Virus record (IMG/VR): IMGVR_UViG_3300046694_000223
Span: 1-64,000 of that record
Strand: one strand, 5' to 3'
Length of the DNA stretch: 64,000 nt
From: a virus
Shown: positions 10,648-19,726 of the stretch, piece after piece
Layout: every line of letters begins with the position of its first letter
Position numbering within the stretch: position 1 is the first letter of the stretch
Made by a program: the position numbers and the translations under genes
Notes under the pieces: model-generated
Database searches by the model: none
What the model was told of the DNA's origin: nothing
The model's input: only the letters and a program-made list of their open reading frames with translations

Positions 10648-10678
10648 AACTCCTCAATGATATTGAAAGGAGTTTTTT
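10648..10678 (+). terminator. Hairpin plus T run overlapping the next gene's SD
   Basis: AACTCCT-CAAT (10648-10658) pairs with ATTG-AA-AGGAGTT (10662-10674), followed by TTTTTT to 10678. The right arm contains the AAAGGAG (10666-10672) that serves as ribosome binding site for the fibre gene starting at CTG 10681. It can therefore terminate transcription, or hide the SD when folded. Confidence 0.65.
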
Positions 10679-10680
10679 AT

Positions 10681-12912
10681 CTGAAACATGTTTCTAATTT
10701 AGACATGGCCCAAAATGAAATACAAAATGCCAGACTTCAGAATCTAGCAACTGCTCCATCAAGCCCTGTCAGTGGTCAGGCTTATTTTAATACTACTGTT
10801 AATAAAGCATTTATGTGGAACGGAACCGTATGGGTTGAATTAACCAGTGTTGGAACGATCACATCTATTGTTGGTACTGCCCCTATTGGAGCCTCATTAA
10901 GTGGATCAACAGTAACAGTAAACATCTCTCCAGCCTCTGGTTTTGCCGCAGGATCGATGAGTTCAGCTGATTTTACAAAGTTGGCTGGAGTAGCTACGGG
11001 AGCCAATAACTATGTGCATCCAAATCATACTGGAGATGTTACTTCAACGGGCGACGGAGTTACTGCAATTACTGCTGGAGTTATCGTAGATGCAGACGTA
11101 AATAGTGCAGCAGCAATTGGATGGACTAAAATATCGAAAACAGGTTCATCACTTGCTGATTTAGCAACAAGGTCTGCTGGAGATTTATCAAGCGGAACAC
11201 TACTTGCTGCACGACTTCCTGCCCTTACTGGTGATGTTACCATGACAGCAGGGACAAATACGGTTGCAATTACTGCTGGCGCAATTATTGATGCAGATGT
11301 AAATACTTCTGCGAACATTGATATTACTAAGCTTGGTACAGGAATAGTAACAACAACTGAATTTAATTATCTGGACGGAGTCACAAGCGCAATCCAAACT
11401 CAGTTAAATGCTAAAGCTCCTATAAACAATCCGGCATTTACTGGAACTGTTACTCTAGCAGCCGACCCAACTTTGGCTCTACACGCAGCAACAAAACAAT
11501 ATGTCGATGCTTACAAGCAAGGCTTAGACTTTAAAGAATCTGTTAGAGTTGCGACTACTGTAAATATTACCTTAAGTGGCACACAAACCATTGATGGAGT
11601 TACTTTAGTTGCTGGAGACCGTGTATTGGTTAAGGATCAGACTACGGGTTCTCAAAACGGTATTTATGTTGTTGCCTCTGGTTCATGGACTCGTGCAACA
11701 GACGCAGATACTTCTGCAAAAGTTACATCTGGCTTGTTTACTTTTGTTGAATCTGGAACGGTCAACGACAACAATGGTTTTGTTCTAACCACAAATAATC
11801 CAATAACCCTTGGGACAACAGCATTAGTATTTACCCAATTTAGTGGTGCGGGTCAAATTATAACGGGTGCAGGATTAACTAAAAGCGGAAATACAATTTC
11901 TGTTATTCCTGCAACCACTACAACATTAGGTGGAATAATTGCAGGAACAAATTTATCCATTGACGGTAGTGGTGTTTTATCTGCGGACAATAATGCTGTT
12001 GATACTAACTATGTTATTAAGTATGAAGCATTTGTTGCTACAGAAAGTCAGACGGTATTTACATTAACAACTGGTACATACGTTCCCAATAAACATCGTG
12101 TCGATGTCAGACTGGCTAATTTATGGCAGGATGAAGATGCATATACCGAAACCTCTTCTACTGTTGTAACCTTAAATGCTGGTATTTCTGCTGGAACAAA
12201 AGTTGTAATTAAATATATTCAAGCATACTCTGGCACTCCATACCCCATTCATGGTAGTGACCATGTAACAGGCGGAATTGATGTCATTCCCGATGCTGTT
12301 GCTGGTGGTAATTCTGGATTAATGTCTGGAGCTATGCTAACTAAGCTTAATGGTATCGCTACTGGTGCAACTTTGGTAACTAATCCAGCAACTAATGGTG
12401 TTATCACCATTAATGGAGTTAACCAAACAGTCTATACTCATCCTTCGGGAGATGGCAATCTTCATGTACCTGCAAATGGTACAGGTAACGCTAATAAGAC
12501 TCTTAAGGCAACAGCCACAGCAGGAAGTTATATATGGGGTAGTGTGGCCTATTCAGAACTAACAGGATCAGGCTCTACAAACATTACAACATTAGGTACT
12601 GTCACCACAGGAACATGGAATGGTACAGCCATAGCTGTCGCTAATGGTGGTACTGGTGGCACAACTGTTGCGACAGCAAAGACGAACTTAGGGTTTATGA
12701 CAAGAGTTGCTGCTACTATTGGTAATGGAACACTCACATCAATTCCCGTAACTCATAATTTGGGAACTAGAGATATTCAAGTAGCTGTTTATGATGCGAC
12801 TACTTTTGAACTGGTGATTCCAGATATTACAATGACAAGTACAACGGTTGTGACAATAGATTTTGCTGTGGCCCCCACTACAAATCAATATAGAGTTGTG
12901 GTTATGGGATAA
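10681..12912 (+). CDS. Tail fibre protein
   Basis: This protein of about 743 residues has the compositional look of phage tail fibres: low charge, Gly/Thr/Ser/Ala rich, 'GDVTSTGDGVTAITAG', 'YLDGVTSAIQTQLNAK' and 'LAARLPALTGDVT' motifs in its first 260 residues. Residues about 275-400 form a further domain ('GLDFKESVRVATT...GDRVLVKDQTTG..NGIYVV') found in many fibre proteins. The final 200 residues carry further beta repeats ('VANGGTGGTT'). The best start is CTG 10681, exactly 8 nt after AAAGGAG; the TTG at 10645 has no SD and lies in the terminator hairpin, and ATG 10705 is too far away. It is likely trimeric and binds the host surface. Confidence 0.85.
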   Translation: MKHVSNLDMAQNEIQNARLQNLATAPSSPVSGQAYFNTTVNKAFMWNGTVWVELTSVGTITSIVGTAPIGASLSGSTVTVNISPASGFAAGSMSSADFTKLAGVATGANNYVHPNHTGDVTSTGDGVTAITAGVIVDADVNSAAAIGWTKISKTGSSLADLATRSAGDLSSGTLLAARLPALTGDVTMTAGTNTVAITAGAIIDADVNTSANIDITKLGTGIVTTTEFNYLDGVTSAIQTQLNAKAPINNPAFTGTVTLAADPTLALHAATKQYVDAYKQGLDFKESVRVATTVNITLSGTQTIDGVTLVAGDRVLVKDQTTGSQNGIYVVASGSWTRATDADTSAKVTSGLFTFVESGTVNDNNGFVLTTNNPITLGTTALVFTQFSGAGQIITGAGLTKSGNTISVIPATTTTLGGIIAGTNLSIDGSGVLSADNNAVDTNYVIKYEAFVATESQTVFTLTTGTYVPNKHRVDVRLANLWQDEDAYTETSSTVVTLNAGISAGTKVVIKYIQAYSGTPYPIHGSDHVTGGIDVIPDAVAGGNSGLMSGAMLTKLNGIATGATLVTNPATNGVITINGVNQTVYTHPSGDGNLHVPANGTGNANKTLKATATAGSYIWGSVAYSELTGSGSTNITTLGTVTTGTWNGTAIAVANGGTGGTTVATAKTNLGFMTRVAATIGNGTLTSIPVTHNLGTRDIQVAVYDATTFELVIPDITMTSTTVVTIDFAVAPTTNQYRVVVMG

Positions 12913-12939
12913 ATATATTAAAGGGAGATTTAAATATAT

Positions 12940-13251
12940 ATGAGATATCAATTTAATGATCAACAATTGGATAATTTCAAGAAGATTTCTGACATTTCAC
13001 TAAGATATTCGGGGTACGGAAGACTTGAACAAATTATTCATATTGTAAACATATTAAATAAAAATGAAGAAGGTATTTGCCAGTTTACTAATATTGATAT
13101 GACAATCTTGGAGCAAATTTTTGATGCTGCAATCAAATCAAACGGACTAGGCGTTGCAGATGCAATACTTGAATTGACAAATGTTCTTCGTTCTCCAATT
13201 CAAGATGAGGTAAAAAAGGAAGAAGAAAAAATAATTGATATTGAAAGTTAA
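12940..13251 (+). CDS. Small protein between fibre genes
   Basis: This 103-residue acidic, helical protein starts at ATG 12940 behind AAAGGGAG. It has no recognised domain. Its place between two fibre genes suggests a fibre assembly factor or a small virion protein, but this is inference from position only. Confidence 0.75.
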   Translation: MRYQFNDQQLDNFKKISDISLRYSGYGRLEQIIHIVNILNKNEEGICQFTNIDMTILEQIFDAAIKSNGLGVADAILELTNVLRSPIQDEVKKEEEKIIDIES

Positions 13252-13263
13252 GGAGGCGATTCT

Positions 13264-14178
13264 TTGAAGTCTTTAGATGCCTCAATTTTTACGGATGCTA
13301 CAATAACAAGTTTAACAGCAAGCAGAGCATTGGTTACAGACGCAAATAAAAAAATTGTATCTTCAACAACTACAGCGGTGGAAGTTGGATATTTAAGTGG
13401 AGTTACTTCGCTAATCCAAGGTCAGATTAATGGTAAGCAATCCACCTCAGAGAAGGGTGCTGCTAATGGATATGCTCCACTTGACTCAAGCGGATTTCTT
13501 CCTGGAGCCTATTCTGAGGCATTAACGGGTGATATTACTTCTGCTGCTGGCAGTAGTGTAACTGCTATCAGTGCTGGAGTAATAGTTGATGCCGATATAA
13601 ATTCATCGGCTGCTATTGGATGGACTAAAATAAGTAAAACAGGTTCATCTCTTCTTGACTTAGCAACTAGATCAGCATCTGATCTGTCTAGCGGAACACT
13701 TCTGGCAGCTAGACTCCCAGCATTATCTGGAGATATTACAATGGCGGCTGGCACTAGTACAGCAGCGATTACGGCGGGAGTTATTGTTGATGCAGATATC
13801 AATGCTTCTGCCGCAATAACATGGACCAAGATTTCAAAGACTGGTTCATCTTTGGCTGACTTAATTACTCGTTCGGCAGGCGATTTGAGTAGTGGTACTC
13901 TATTAGCTGCTCGTATGCCAGCGTTAACTGGCGATATAACAATGACCGCTGGAACCACTACAACTGCTATAGCAGCGGGAGTTATTGTAAATGCCGATAT
14001 TAACGCATCGGCACAAATAGACGCTACTAAGATTGGTACGGCAGGAATCACCAATACTGAGTTTGGATATTTAGATGGAGTTACAAGTAATATACAGACC
14101 CAATTAAATAGTAAAAATGGTTTATACATAGGAACAACAGCACCAACAAACACGTCATTTTTGTGGCAGCAAATATAA
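13264..14178 (+). CDS. Second, shorter tail-fibre-like protein with tandem repeats
   Basis: The TTG at 13264 follows AAGGAGGCGATTC and gives 304 residues. The body contains about two and a half copies of a roughly 63-residue repeat (VIVDADIN..AAI.WTKISKTG, then L.TRSA.DLSSGTLLAAR.PAL). The same repeat occurs once or twice in the fibre gene at 10681-12912. 'YLDGVTS.IQTQL' is present near both ends. The C-terminus (..APTNTSFLWQQI) is abrupt and resembles a joint to a further fibre segment. It probably stacks on, or replaces, the main fibre. The repeats make recombination between the two genes likely. Confidence 0.8.
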   Translation: MKSLDASIFTDATITSLTASRALVTDANKKIVSSTTTAVEVGYLSGVTSLIQGQINGKQSTSEKGAANGYAPLDSSGFLPGAYSEALTGDITSAAGSSVTAISAGVIVDADINSSAAIGWTKISKTGSSLLDLATRSASDLSSGTLLAARLPALSGDITMAAGTSTAAITAGVIVDADINASAAITWTKISKTGSSLADLITRSAGDLSSGTLLAARMPALTGDITMTAGTTTTAIAAGVIVNADINASAQIDATKIGTAGITNTEFGYLDGVTSNIQTQLNSKNGLYIGTTAPTNTSFLWQQI

Positions 14179-14218
14179 ATAAATATAATGTTTTATATTA
14201 AGGAGTGAAGAAATATAA

Positions 14219-15742
14219 ATGGCAAATCAACCACTAAAAAGATATGATACGGCTACTTCAACATGGGTGGGGATAACGTCTGGATCAGTTTCAGACGGAA
14301 CAACAGAGTATACAGTAAGCGATATTACTGCCATAAATACACAACTCGCTTTAGCCGTAAAAAAAGGAGATTTATTTTTTAACATTAAAGATTATGGAGC
14401 GCTTAGCAACGGGACTGATGCCACCTCTTTTGTTCAAAGCGTGGTTAACGCAGCCCCCTATGGTAGCACAATATGGATTCCTACCGGAACCTTTAAAATT
14501 TCTCAAATTAATATATCAAGTAAGTTAGGGCTTACATTTACTGGAGTAGGAGAATTAAAGTCTAGAGCAGATGTTCTATCTGGAGTTACAAGTATTAACG
14601 CTATGTTTAACATTTCTTCTTCGAATGATATAACAATCGAAAAACTAAAGATAAGCGGAATGAGATCAGGCATTGATGATCGTGCTATTTGGATTACCGA
14701 CTCGTCAAATATCAATATAAGAGAAAACAGAATTACAAATTTTGGACAAGAAGCAATGATGTTGTGGGGATCAAACAGTGCAACTGAACCAACTAACCAC
14801 ATATATGATAATTATTTCTATTCGAATAATTACGCGATTAAGTTGCAAACCAATGCAGAATATTATCACATTCATCGCAATAAATTCATCAGTAATACAT
14901 GGGGCATTATTGGTTCATTTAGCAATTGTAGGTTTGATAATAACATGGCTTTACTAAATGATTATGGAGTATATCTCGATAGTAGTATGGGTTCTAATCC
15001 AGATCATACTTCGTTTAGTGGGAATGTTATTAACCATAACAAGATTATTGGGGCTTTAATTGCAAACACCGTAAATGGCATGCAAGTTGTAGACAATCAA
15101 TTTCTTTCAACAGTTGGTGGTACTTGGCCCACAACTGGTAAAGCCCACTCACTGGTTCTTATTAATGTCAAAGATATATCATTCATAGGAAATCGTGTCG
15201 ATGCTGATGCATCAACAAGCAGCTATATCTATGTAAGTGGTCATAGTGAATGTAGATATATTGGGAATACTTTTTTTGGTGGGAATTTCAAAGAAGTAAC
15301 TGTTGCTACCGGAATCAACGTTTTTACTGGTAATAGATTCTTAACAGGAAGCTCTTTAGCATTATATGCTTCATCTCCTAAACCACTAAGAATGGGAGAT
15401 ATTGAAGGTTCAGTTTTCATAAACGATACATCTAGTGCGTTATCAATCATAACTCTAACCAAACAAGGTGGTTGGGTTAATGTATCCGGTTTTGATACTC
15501 TTAAGGCATGGAAAGATTCTGATGGAATGGTTCACATTCAAGGAAGTGTTATGAGTGGAGCTGTGGGTTCCTATATTGCAACGCTACCGTCTAATCTTTG
15601 GCCTGCCGCAATAATAGATATTGCCTGTAGCGCCAATAATACTGGAGATAATGCTTCAGTTCGTGTGTATACGAATGGGAATATCCAGCATCTTTCCGGT
15701 GGAAACACGTTAGTATCAATTAATGGTTCATTTAGGCCATAA
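14219..15742 (+). CDS. Tail spike with right-handed beta-helix (pectate-lyase-like fold)
   Basis: This 507-residue protein begins at ATG 14219 behind TAAGGAGTG. Residues about 55-110 show the 'NIKDYGALSNGTDAT..VQ..V..A...STIWIPTGTFKIS' entry of pectate-lyase-3-type beta helices. Residues 110-390 are parallel-beta-helix repeats ('N.IYDN.FYSNNYAIKLQTNAEYYHIHRNKFIS'). A C-terminal beta domain (from about 400) probably mediates trimerisation or cell-wall binding. The family includes capsule or teichoic-acid depolymerising spikes. No catalytic residues can be assigned by eye. Confidence 0.8.
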   Translation: MANQPLKRYDTATSTWVGITSGSVSDGTTEYTVSDITAINTQLALAVKKGDLFFNIKDYGALSNGTDATSFVQSVVNAAPYGSTIWIPTGTFKISQINISSKLGLTFTGVGELKSRADVLSGVTSINAMFNISSSNDITIEKLKISGMRSGIDDRAIWITDSSNINIRENRITNFGQEAMMLWGSNSATEPTNHIYDNYFYSNNYAIKLQTNAEYYHIHRNKFISNTWGIIGSFSNCRFDNNMALLNDYGVYLDSSMGSNPDHTSFSGNVINHNKIIGALIANTVNGMQVVDNQFLSTVGGTWPTTGKAHSLVLINVKDISFIGNRVDADASTSSYIYVSGHSECRYIGNTFFGGNFKEVTVATGINVFTGNRFLTGSSLALYASSPKPLRMGDIEGSVFINDTSSALSIITLTKQGGWVNVSGFDTLKAWKDSDGMVHIQGSVMSGAVGSYIATLPSNLWPAAIIDIACSANNTGDNASVRVYTNGNIQHLSGGNTLVSINGSFRP

Positions 15743-15866
15743 TAAACATAAATACATATAGTATTATAAAATAGGAATTTCATAAGGAAATACGTCAAAA
15801 AAGTCCGCATAAACACTGGGTTTTTTGAGAGGTAAAATCAGAAAAATCGAATATTTGAGTAAAAGT
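15743..15866 (+). other. Intergenic stretch between tail spike and lysis genes
   Basis: No gene with a ribosome binding site is seen. The stretch is AT-rich, has a weak hairpin (ATTTC..GAAAT near 15777-15791), and runs into a terminator-like hairpin at 15867. A promoter for the lysis genes could lie here, but I cannot point to a convincing -35/-10 pair. Confidence 0.4.
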
Positions 15867-15894
15867 GAGGGACGCAGGAATGTGTCTCTTTTTT
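15867..15894 (+). terminator. Terminator hairpin before the holin gene
   Basis: GAG-GG-ACGCA (15867-15876) pairs with TGTGT-CTC (15881-15888) around a GGAA tetraloop, with a two-base bulge, and is followed by TTTTTT. It separates the tail genes from the lysis block. The hairpin at 19648 has the same design. Confidence 0.6.
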
Positions 15895-15945
15895 GTTTGG
15901 AAAAATATCACTTATATGCAATATATAAGGCTGGAGGACGTTAAT

Positions 15946-16476
15946 GTGTATGATGTATTAAAGAAATTAGGAATAGCATTCGGTGGATCAGTTATCACCT
16001 ATGCTTTCGGAGGTTGGAGTGATGCTCTGGGACTGTTAGCAATGTTAACAATTTTTGACTACATTACCGGGGTGTCTGCCTCTATCTACGAACGTATGAA
16101 GAATCCCAATGATCCAACCAAGGGGTTGAATTCAAACAAAGGGTTTTGGGGAATATTCAAAAAGTTCTTAATGTTCATGGTCATTGCCGTAATGTATAGA
16201 TTTGATATGTTACTTGGGTTAACGGGAAACTTAGGATTTATGATCGGGGCTGTTTATTTTTATATGCTCAATGAACTGATCTCATTAGTTGAAAATCTTG
16301 GACGTATGGATGTGAAAATGCCAGCACAAGTTAAGATGATTATCGGCGTACTGAATACTAAGAGTAATACAGCTCCAGACATTGCAAAAGAGAATGACGA
16401 ATCCACTCCCTCCACCCCCACTTTAACCGTTGTCCCTGACCCAGAGGTAAATAATAATGAAGAAACTACGGCATAA
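15946..16476 (+). CDS. Phage holin (holin 4 / toxin-secretion holin type)
   Basis: Holins form the membrane lesions that end infection. The best start is GTG 15946, 8 nt after CTGGAGG, giving 176 residues; a longer frame from 15865 would run through the terminator. Hydrophobic segments lie near residues 7-38 (FGGSVITYAFGG..DALGLLAML), 62-85 (FLMFMVIAVMYRFDMLLGL) and 87-105 (LGFMIGAVYFYMLNELISL), with the 'D..TG..AS.YE....N...GLNS..G..GI.KK' loop typical of the family. The C-terminal 35 residues are polar and acidic. The endolysin gene follows. Confidence 0.9.
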   Translation: MYDVLKKLGIAFGGSVITYAFGGWSDALGLLAMLTIFDYITGVSASIYERMKNPNDPTKGLNSNKGFWGIFKKFLMFMVIAVMYRFDMLLGLTGNLGFMIGAVYFYMLNELISLVENLGRMDVKMPAQVKMIIGVLNTKSNTAPDIAKENDESTPSTPTLTVVPDPEVNNNEETTA

Positions 16477-16479
16477 AAA

Positions 16480-16529
16480 AGACGACTGTATTGTATCGCC
16501 CTGCTTGAGCATCAACAATGAAATCGTCT
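16480..16529 (+). other. Imperfect long hairpin between holin and endolysin
   Basis: AGACGA (16480-16485) is complementary to TCGTCT (16524-16529), and TTGT (16491-16494) to ACAA near 16515-16518, which could form an extended stem-loop in the 95-nt gap. There is no T run. It may tune expression between the two lysis genes; evidence is weak. Confidence 0.3.
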
Positions 16530-16571
16530 CAAATGCATCATAACATAAATATGAAGAGGAGTGTGTGATAA

Positions 16572-17294
16572 ATGTTAACGTTAGAACAGTTAATGAATAA
16601 ATCTGCTTCTAGAATTGCAGGTCTGCATCCTGTATTGCAAGAAGCCACAAAAGTGCTTATTGAGAATTGTTATAGAAAAGGTATTTGTATTCAGATTACT
16701 CAGGGACTTCGCACAATTGCCGAACAAGATGCTCTCTACGCTCAAGGAAGAACTAAACCAGGAAACATTGTGACGAATGCCAAAGGTGGAACCAGTTTTC
16801 ATAACTTTGGCGTAGCTATTGATTTCGTACTTATTCTTCCTGATGGTAAAAATGTAACTTGGGATTTAAAAACAGACTTCAATAGTAACAATGTTAAAGA
16901 TTGGACTGAAGTTGTTGACGAAGCTAAAAAGTTGGGATTTGAATGGGGTGGAGATTGGGTTTCTATCAAAGATTATCCACATTTTCAAATGACTTTTGGT
17001 CTCTCCACTTCTCAATACAGATCAGGTAAAACTCCAACTCAGAAACAAATTAATGATGCTTTGGCAGTAATTAATAAATATAAGTACGTTACACCAGCAG
17101 TAACTCCTCCACAACCAACAGTAAAGGATGATGATCAAGTGGAAAAAGTAAAGATTGTCTACACAAAAGATAATACTCTTGTTGATGGATTCATGAAAGA
17201 TGGCACGAACTATGTATCTGTTGCCGCACTAAAAGAATTGGGACTTATTAAAGCTACTTGGGACAATGTTAATAAGAAACTCTACATCAATTAA
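16572..17294 (+). CDS. Endolysin: M15-type L-Ala-D-Glu peptidase with C-terminal binding domain
   Basis: This 240-residue lysis enzyme cuts the peptide stem of peptidoglycan. Residues 1-150 match the VanY/CwlK-like M15 fold. The zinc and catalytic pattern is visible as SxHNFGxAxD (His77, Asp84) and the later PHF (His137), with 'QGLRTIAEQDALYAQGR' near residue 40. Residues about 190-240 (VYTKDNTLVDGFMKDGTNYV..AALKELG....WDN..KKLYIN) resemble the copper-amine-oxidase-N-like stalk domain common in Paenibacillus cell-wall enzymes. There is no signal peptide, so it depends on the holin. The ATG at 16572 follows AGAGGAGTG. Confidence 0.92.
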   Translation: MLTLEQLMNKSASRIAGLHPVLQEATKVLIENCYRKGICIQITQGLRTIAEQDALYAQGRTKPGNIVTNAKGGTSFHNFGVAIDFVLILPDGKNVTWDLKTDFNSNNVKDWTEVVDEAKKLGFEWGGDWVSIKDYPHFQMTFGLSTSQYRSGKTPTQKQINDALAVINKYKYVTPAVTPPQPTVKDDDQVEKVKIVYTKDNTLVDGFMKDGTNYVSVAALKELGLIKATWDNVNKKLYIN

Positions 17295-17325
17295 TTTAAA
17301 TAACTAAATATATGGAGGAATCATA

Positions 17326-17724
17326 ATGAATGACTTATACATCATTGCTGGAGTCACCCTACTCGTTGTTGCCGGATTCTTCGTCATTCCCTGGGTGAAT
17401 AAAAAGGGATGGATCACAATCAAGAATGTTGAGACTGTTCTGAGTCTGACCAATATCGAACGTTTAGTTGTAGACATCCTTCCTATCGCAGATAAGTATA
17501 AAGAGAAAGCTAATTTTGTACTTGATGTTGCTGCTGAGACAGTTGAATACGTGAATACATATGCTAATGACACACTATCAGAAGATGATAAACTCGTACT
17601 TTCATTGAGTGTTATTGATGGTATTTGTGAACATTTTGGAGTCAAACCTAATGTTCAGGAAAAGAAATTGATCGGAATCTTGGTAAAACAGGGATTGGAG
17701 TTTGCCGGAAAAGTAAATCAGTAA
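17326..17724 (+). CDS. Second holin-like protein (LLH-type)
   Basis: This 132-residue protein has one N-terminal membrane segment (residues 4-25) followed by a soluble helical tail, the layout of LLH-type phage holins encoded next to endolysins. The ATG at 17326 follows ATGGAGGAATC. It may act as holin, antiholin or pinholin partner of the protein at 15946-16476. Which is the active holin cannot be told from sequence. Confidence 0.75.
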   Translation: MNDLYIIAGVTLLVVAGFFVIPWVNKKGWITIKNVETVLSLTNIERLVVDILPIADKYKEKANFVLDVAAETVEYVNTYANDTLSEDDKLVLSLSVIDGICEHFGVKPNVQEKKLIGILVKQGLEFAGKVNQ

Positions 17725-17751
17725 ATATAGTTAATATAATTATTTTGGTGA

Positions 17752-17770
17752 GAGGAGATATATTCTCCTC
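17752..17770 (+). other. Hairpin in the gap after the lysis genes
   Basis: GAGGAGA (17752-17758) and TCTCCTC (17764-17770) form a perfect 7-bp stem with loop TATAT. No T run follows, so it is more likely a processing or stability element than a terminator. Its left arm resembles an SD sequence but no start codon follows at a suitable distance. Confidence 0.4.
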
Positions 17771-17802
17771 CACTGAACCCAACACAAGGAGATGAAAGAA
17801 AA

Positions 17803-18081
17803 ATGGCAGGAAAGTATGCAGGATATAATGGAGATCGTCAAGTGAGCACAGAAAATCAAGAAATCCTTACAATTATTGACCCAAGTTTAACATTCCCGAG
17901 AGGCATTTATCATGAATTCTCATTTCTAAACAACGAGGCATGTACTGTGAAAATTAACAACAGTTCCCCTATCCCACTTGATGCCGACCAAGGAGTACAA
18001 ATAAACAGAGATGATACCAAATTATATTCCTTTATTATTGTTGAATCTGGGATCAATTATAAATGGTTTGGAAAATACTAA
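17803..18081 (+). CDS. Small beta-rich protein
   Basis: This 92-residue protein starts at ATG 17803 behind AAGGAGATG. It is beta-rich ('EFSFLNNEACTVKINNSSPIPLDADQG') without a recognised domain. The pattern of a polar ligand-like loop with 'W.G.Y' at the end resembles small phage head or tail decoration proteins. It is cotranscribed with the next two genes. Confidence 0.7.
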   Translation: MAGKYAGYNGDRQVSTENQEILTIIDPSLTFPRGIYHEFSFLNNEACTVKINNSSPIPLDADQGVQINRDDTKLYSFIIVESGINYKWFGKY

Positions 18082-18103
18082 AACTTGAAAGTGTGGTGAA
18101 AAC

Positions 18104-18490
18104 ATGTTTGAGAATAGTCTAAGAACAGTTCAGAAGGTCACAGTTATCGGCGGTTCAACAAATCCCCCCTCGTCTCCAGTATCCTTTACTCTTGTTAATG
18201 CAGCAACTTCTACAACAACAGGAACATATTCTATTAATGGAAAATCGTCTATCACAATTGAAATATACGGAACGGCAACTAGCGCTACAGTTGATTTTAA
18301 ATGTGTGTCAGAAAGCGGAGCACAGATTCCCATCTCTGGATACAGAGTATCTGATTTTGAAATTGGCACATCTGGTGGAATGAATGAAATTTGGACGTTC
18401 ACAAACACGGAAAACCTTGTATCATTTATTGTCAGTTTGTCCTCTGTTACGGGTGGAAACGTAAGTATCAAAGGAAGGACTGGTGGATAA
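18104..18490 (+). CDS. Small beta-sandwich-like protein
   Basis: This 128-residue protein is Ser/Thr/Gly-rich and beta-patterned throughout ('SITIEIYGTATSATVDFKCVSESGAQIPISGY'). It has no signal peptide or transmembrane segment. It lies 23 nt after the previous gene and 3 nt before the SGNH hydrolase gene. A virion surface or spike-accessory role is possible; function unknown. Confidence 0.7.
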   Translation: MFENSLRTVQKVTVIGGSTNPPSSPVSFTLVNAATSTTTGTYSINGKSSITIEIYGTATSATVDFKCVSESGAQIPISGYRVSDFEIGTSGGMNEIWTFTNTENLVSFIVSLSSVTGGNVSIKGRTGG

Positions 18491-18492
18491 TC

Positions 18493-19608
18493 ATGGATGC
18501 AGTATCATTAGCGGCAGCAAAAAAATGGGCCGATCAACAAAACCAAGCCTTCGGATATAACATGAAGGATTCACTTATTGATTATCGTATTGGCTTGTCT
18601 GAAAGAGCATCTACTCCATGTAAAATATATTGTATTGGAGATTCGATTACCAGAGGAGAATTTACGTCTGACGAACCTAATACGGCATGGGCTTGTGTAT
18701 TGAGAAAGTCTCTTCAAGCAAAGTATGGCAATGCTGGTGAAGGATTCATTAATGTGTATGAAGGCACTCTACCTGCGGGATCGCACTCACGAGTTACTTT
18801 TGGAGCAGGTTGGGCATTGTCTCCTGGTTCCAAGTCGGGATTTGGTGGTTGTTACGCCAATTCTACAGGAGCTACTACTCCGCTAACGATTAACTTTACT
18901 GGCGACAAATTCACGATTATCTACACAAAAGGCCCAACAGGTGGTAATGCAGATGTAAAAATAGATGGAACATCGATTGGCACACTTAGTTGTACAGGAG
19001 CAACAATTACTTTTAATAATTATCAAACATTTACAGGATTAACGGTAGGTGCTCATGTATTAACTATTGTCCCAGCAAATACTACTCAAGTTTGGGTGCA
19101 AGGAATACTTGCAGAAATATCAGCTACAGGAGTTCAAGTACACAGAATTGGATACTCTGGTTATGTTTCTGGAGATTGGAATAATGCGAATACTAAAGCG
19201 TCTTGGGCTGGTAAGCCACCTCATCTCGCTATAATTGCACTAGGAATAAATGATGGCGGAACAGGTGTTAGCTTAACAACATATAAAAATAATATGGAAG
19301 CCTTGGTTCAACACTTTATAAGTGTAGGTTCAAGCGTTATTCTACTTCCTTATATGACATCTGGATCAGGATGGGCAACTGCTTGGCCTAACTACGTAAA
19401 GGTAAATTATGAATTGAGTAAAAAATATAATACTGGATTGATAGATATATATCAAGCTTGGGGAAAGTCATATACTTTTGCCCAAACAAGAGGACTGTAT
19501 GGTCCAGCCACTAATGATTTTACAGGTGCAAGTGGTTCAAATACTGCACATCCAGGAGACAAGGGTCATAGATACATTGCAAGTATTGTTGAGAAGAATT
19601 TGATTTAG
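18493..19608 (+). CDS. SGNH/GDSL hydrolase
   Basis: This 371-residue protein has the SGNH hydrolase signature: CIGDSIT with nucleophile Ser51, the ALGINDGG block with Asn253, and the final HPGDKGH block with Asp356 and His359. A beta-sandwich insertion occupies residues about 110-220. SGNH enzymes in phage virions typically remove acetyl or acyl groups from host surface sugars, so a receptor-modifying role fits its position after the spike and lysis genes. The start is ATG 18493, directly after the previous stop and behind AAGGACTGGTGG; the frame is open further upstream but lacks an SD there. Confidence 0.88.
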   Translation: MDAVSLAAAKKWADQQNQAFGYNMKDSLIDYRIGLSERASTPCKIYCIGDSITRGEFTSDEPNTAWACVLRKSLQAKYGNAGEGFINVYEGTLPAGSHSRVTFGAGWALSPGSKSGFGGCYANSTGATTPLTINFTGDKFTIIYTKGPTGGNADVKIDGTSIGTLSCTGATITFNNYQTFTGLTVGAHVLTIVPANTTQVWVQGILAEISATGVQVHRIGYSGYVSGDWNNANTKASWAGKPPHLAIIALGINDGGTGVSLTTYKNNMEALVQHFISVGSSVILLPYMTSGSGWATAWPNYVKVNYELSKKYNTGLIDIYQAWGKSYTFAQTRGLYGPATNDFTGASGSNTAHPGDKGHRYIASIVEKNLI

Positions 19609-19647
19609 GTTTTTTGGGATGGATAAAGATATATTGAATGTTATGGA

Positions 19648-19673
19648 GAGGTGCAGAAATGCGCCTCTTTTTT
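19648..19673 (+). terminator. Strong rho-independent terminator after the SGNH hydrolase
   Basis: GAGGTGCA (19648-19655) pairs with TGCGCCTC (19660-19667) around a GAAA tetraloop and is followed by TTTTTT. This probably ends the late transcript, so the two following + strand genes need another promoter or readthrough. Confidence 0.88.
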
Positions 19674-19726
19674 GTGTTTTAAAAATTTAACAAAGAATAA
19701 ATATTTCAATGGAGGCTAACTGCTTT

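Noticed and set aside
13509-14153. 214-codon - strand frame
   Set aside because: Antisense to the repetitive fibre gene, with repeats mirrored; no SD and no neighbours on that strand.
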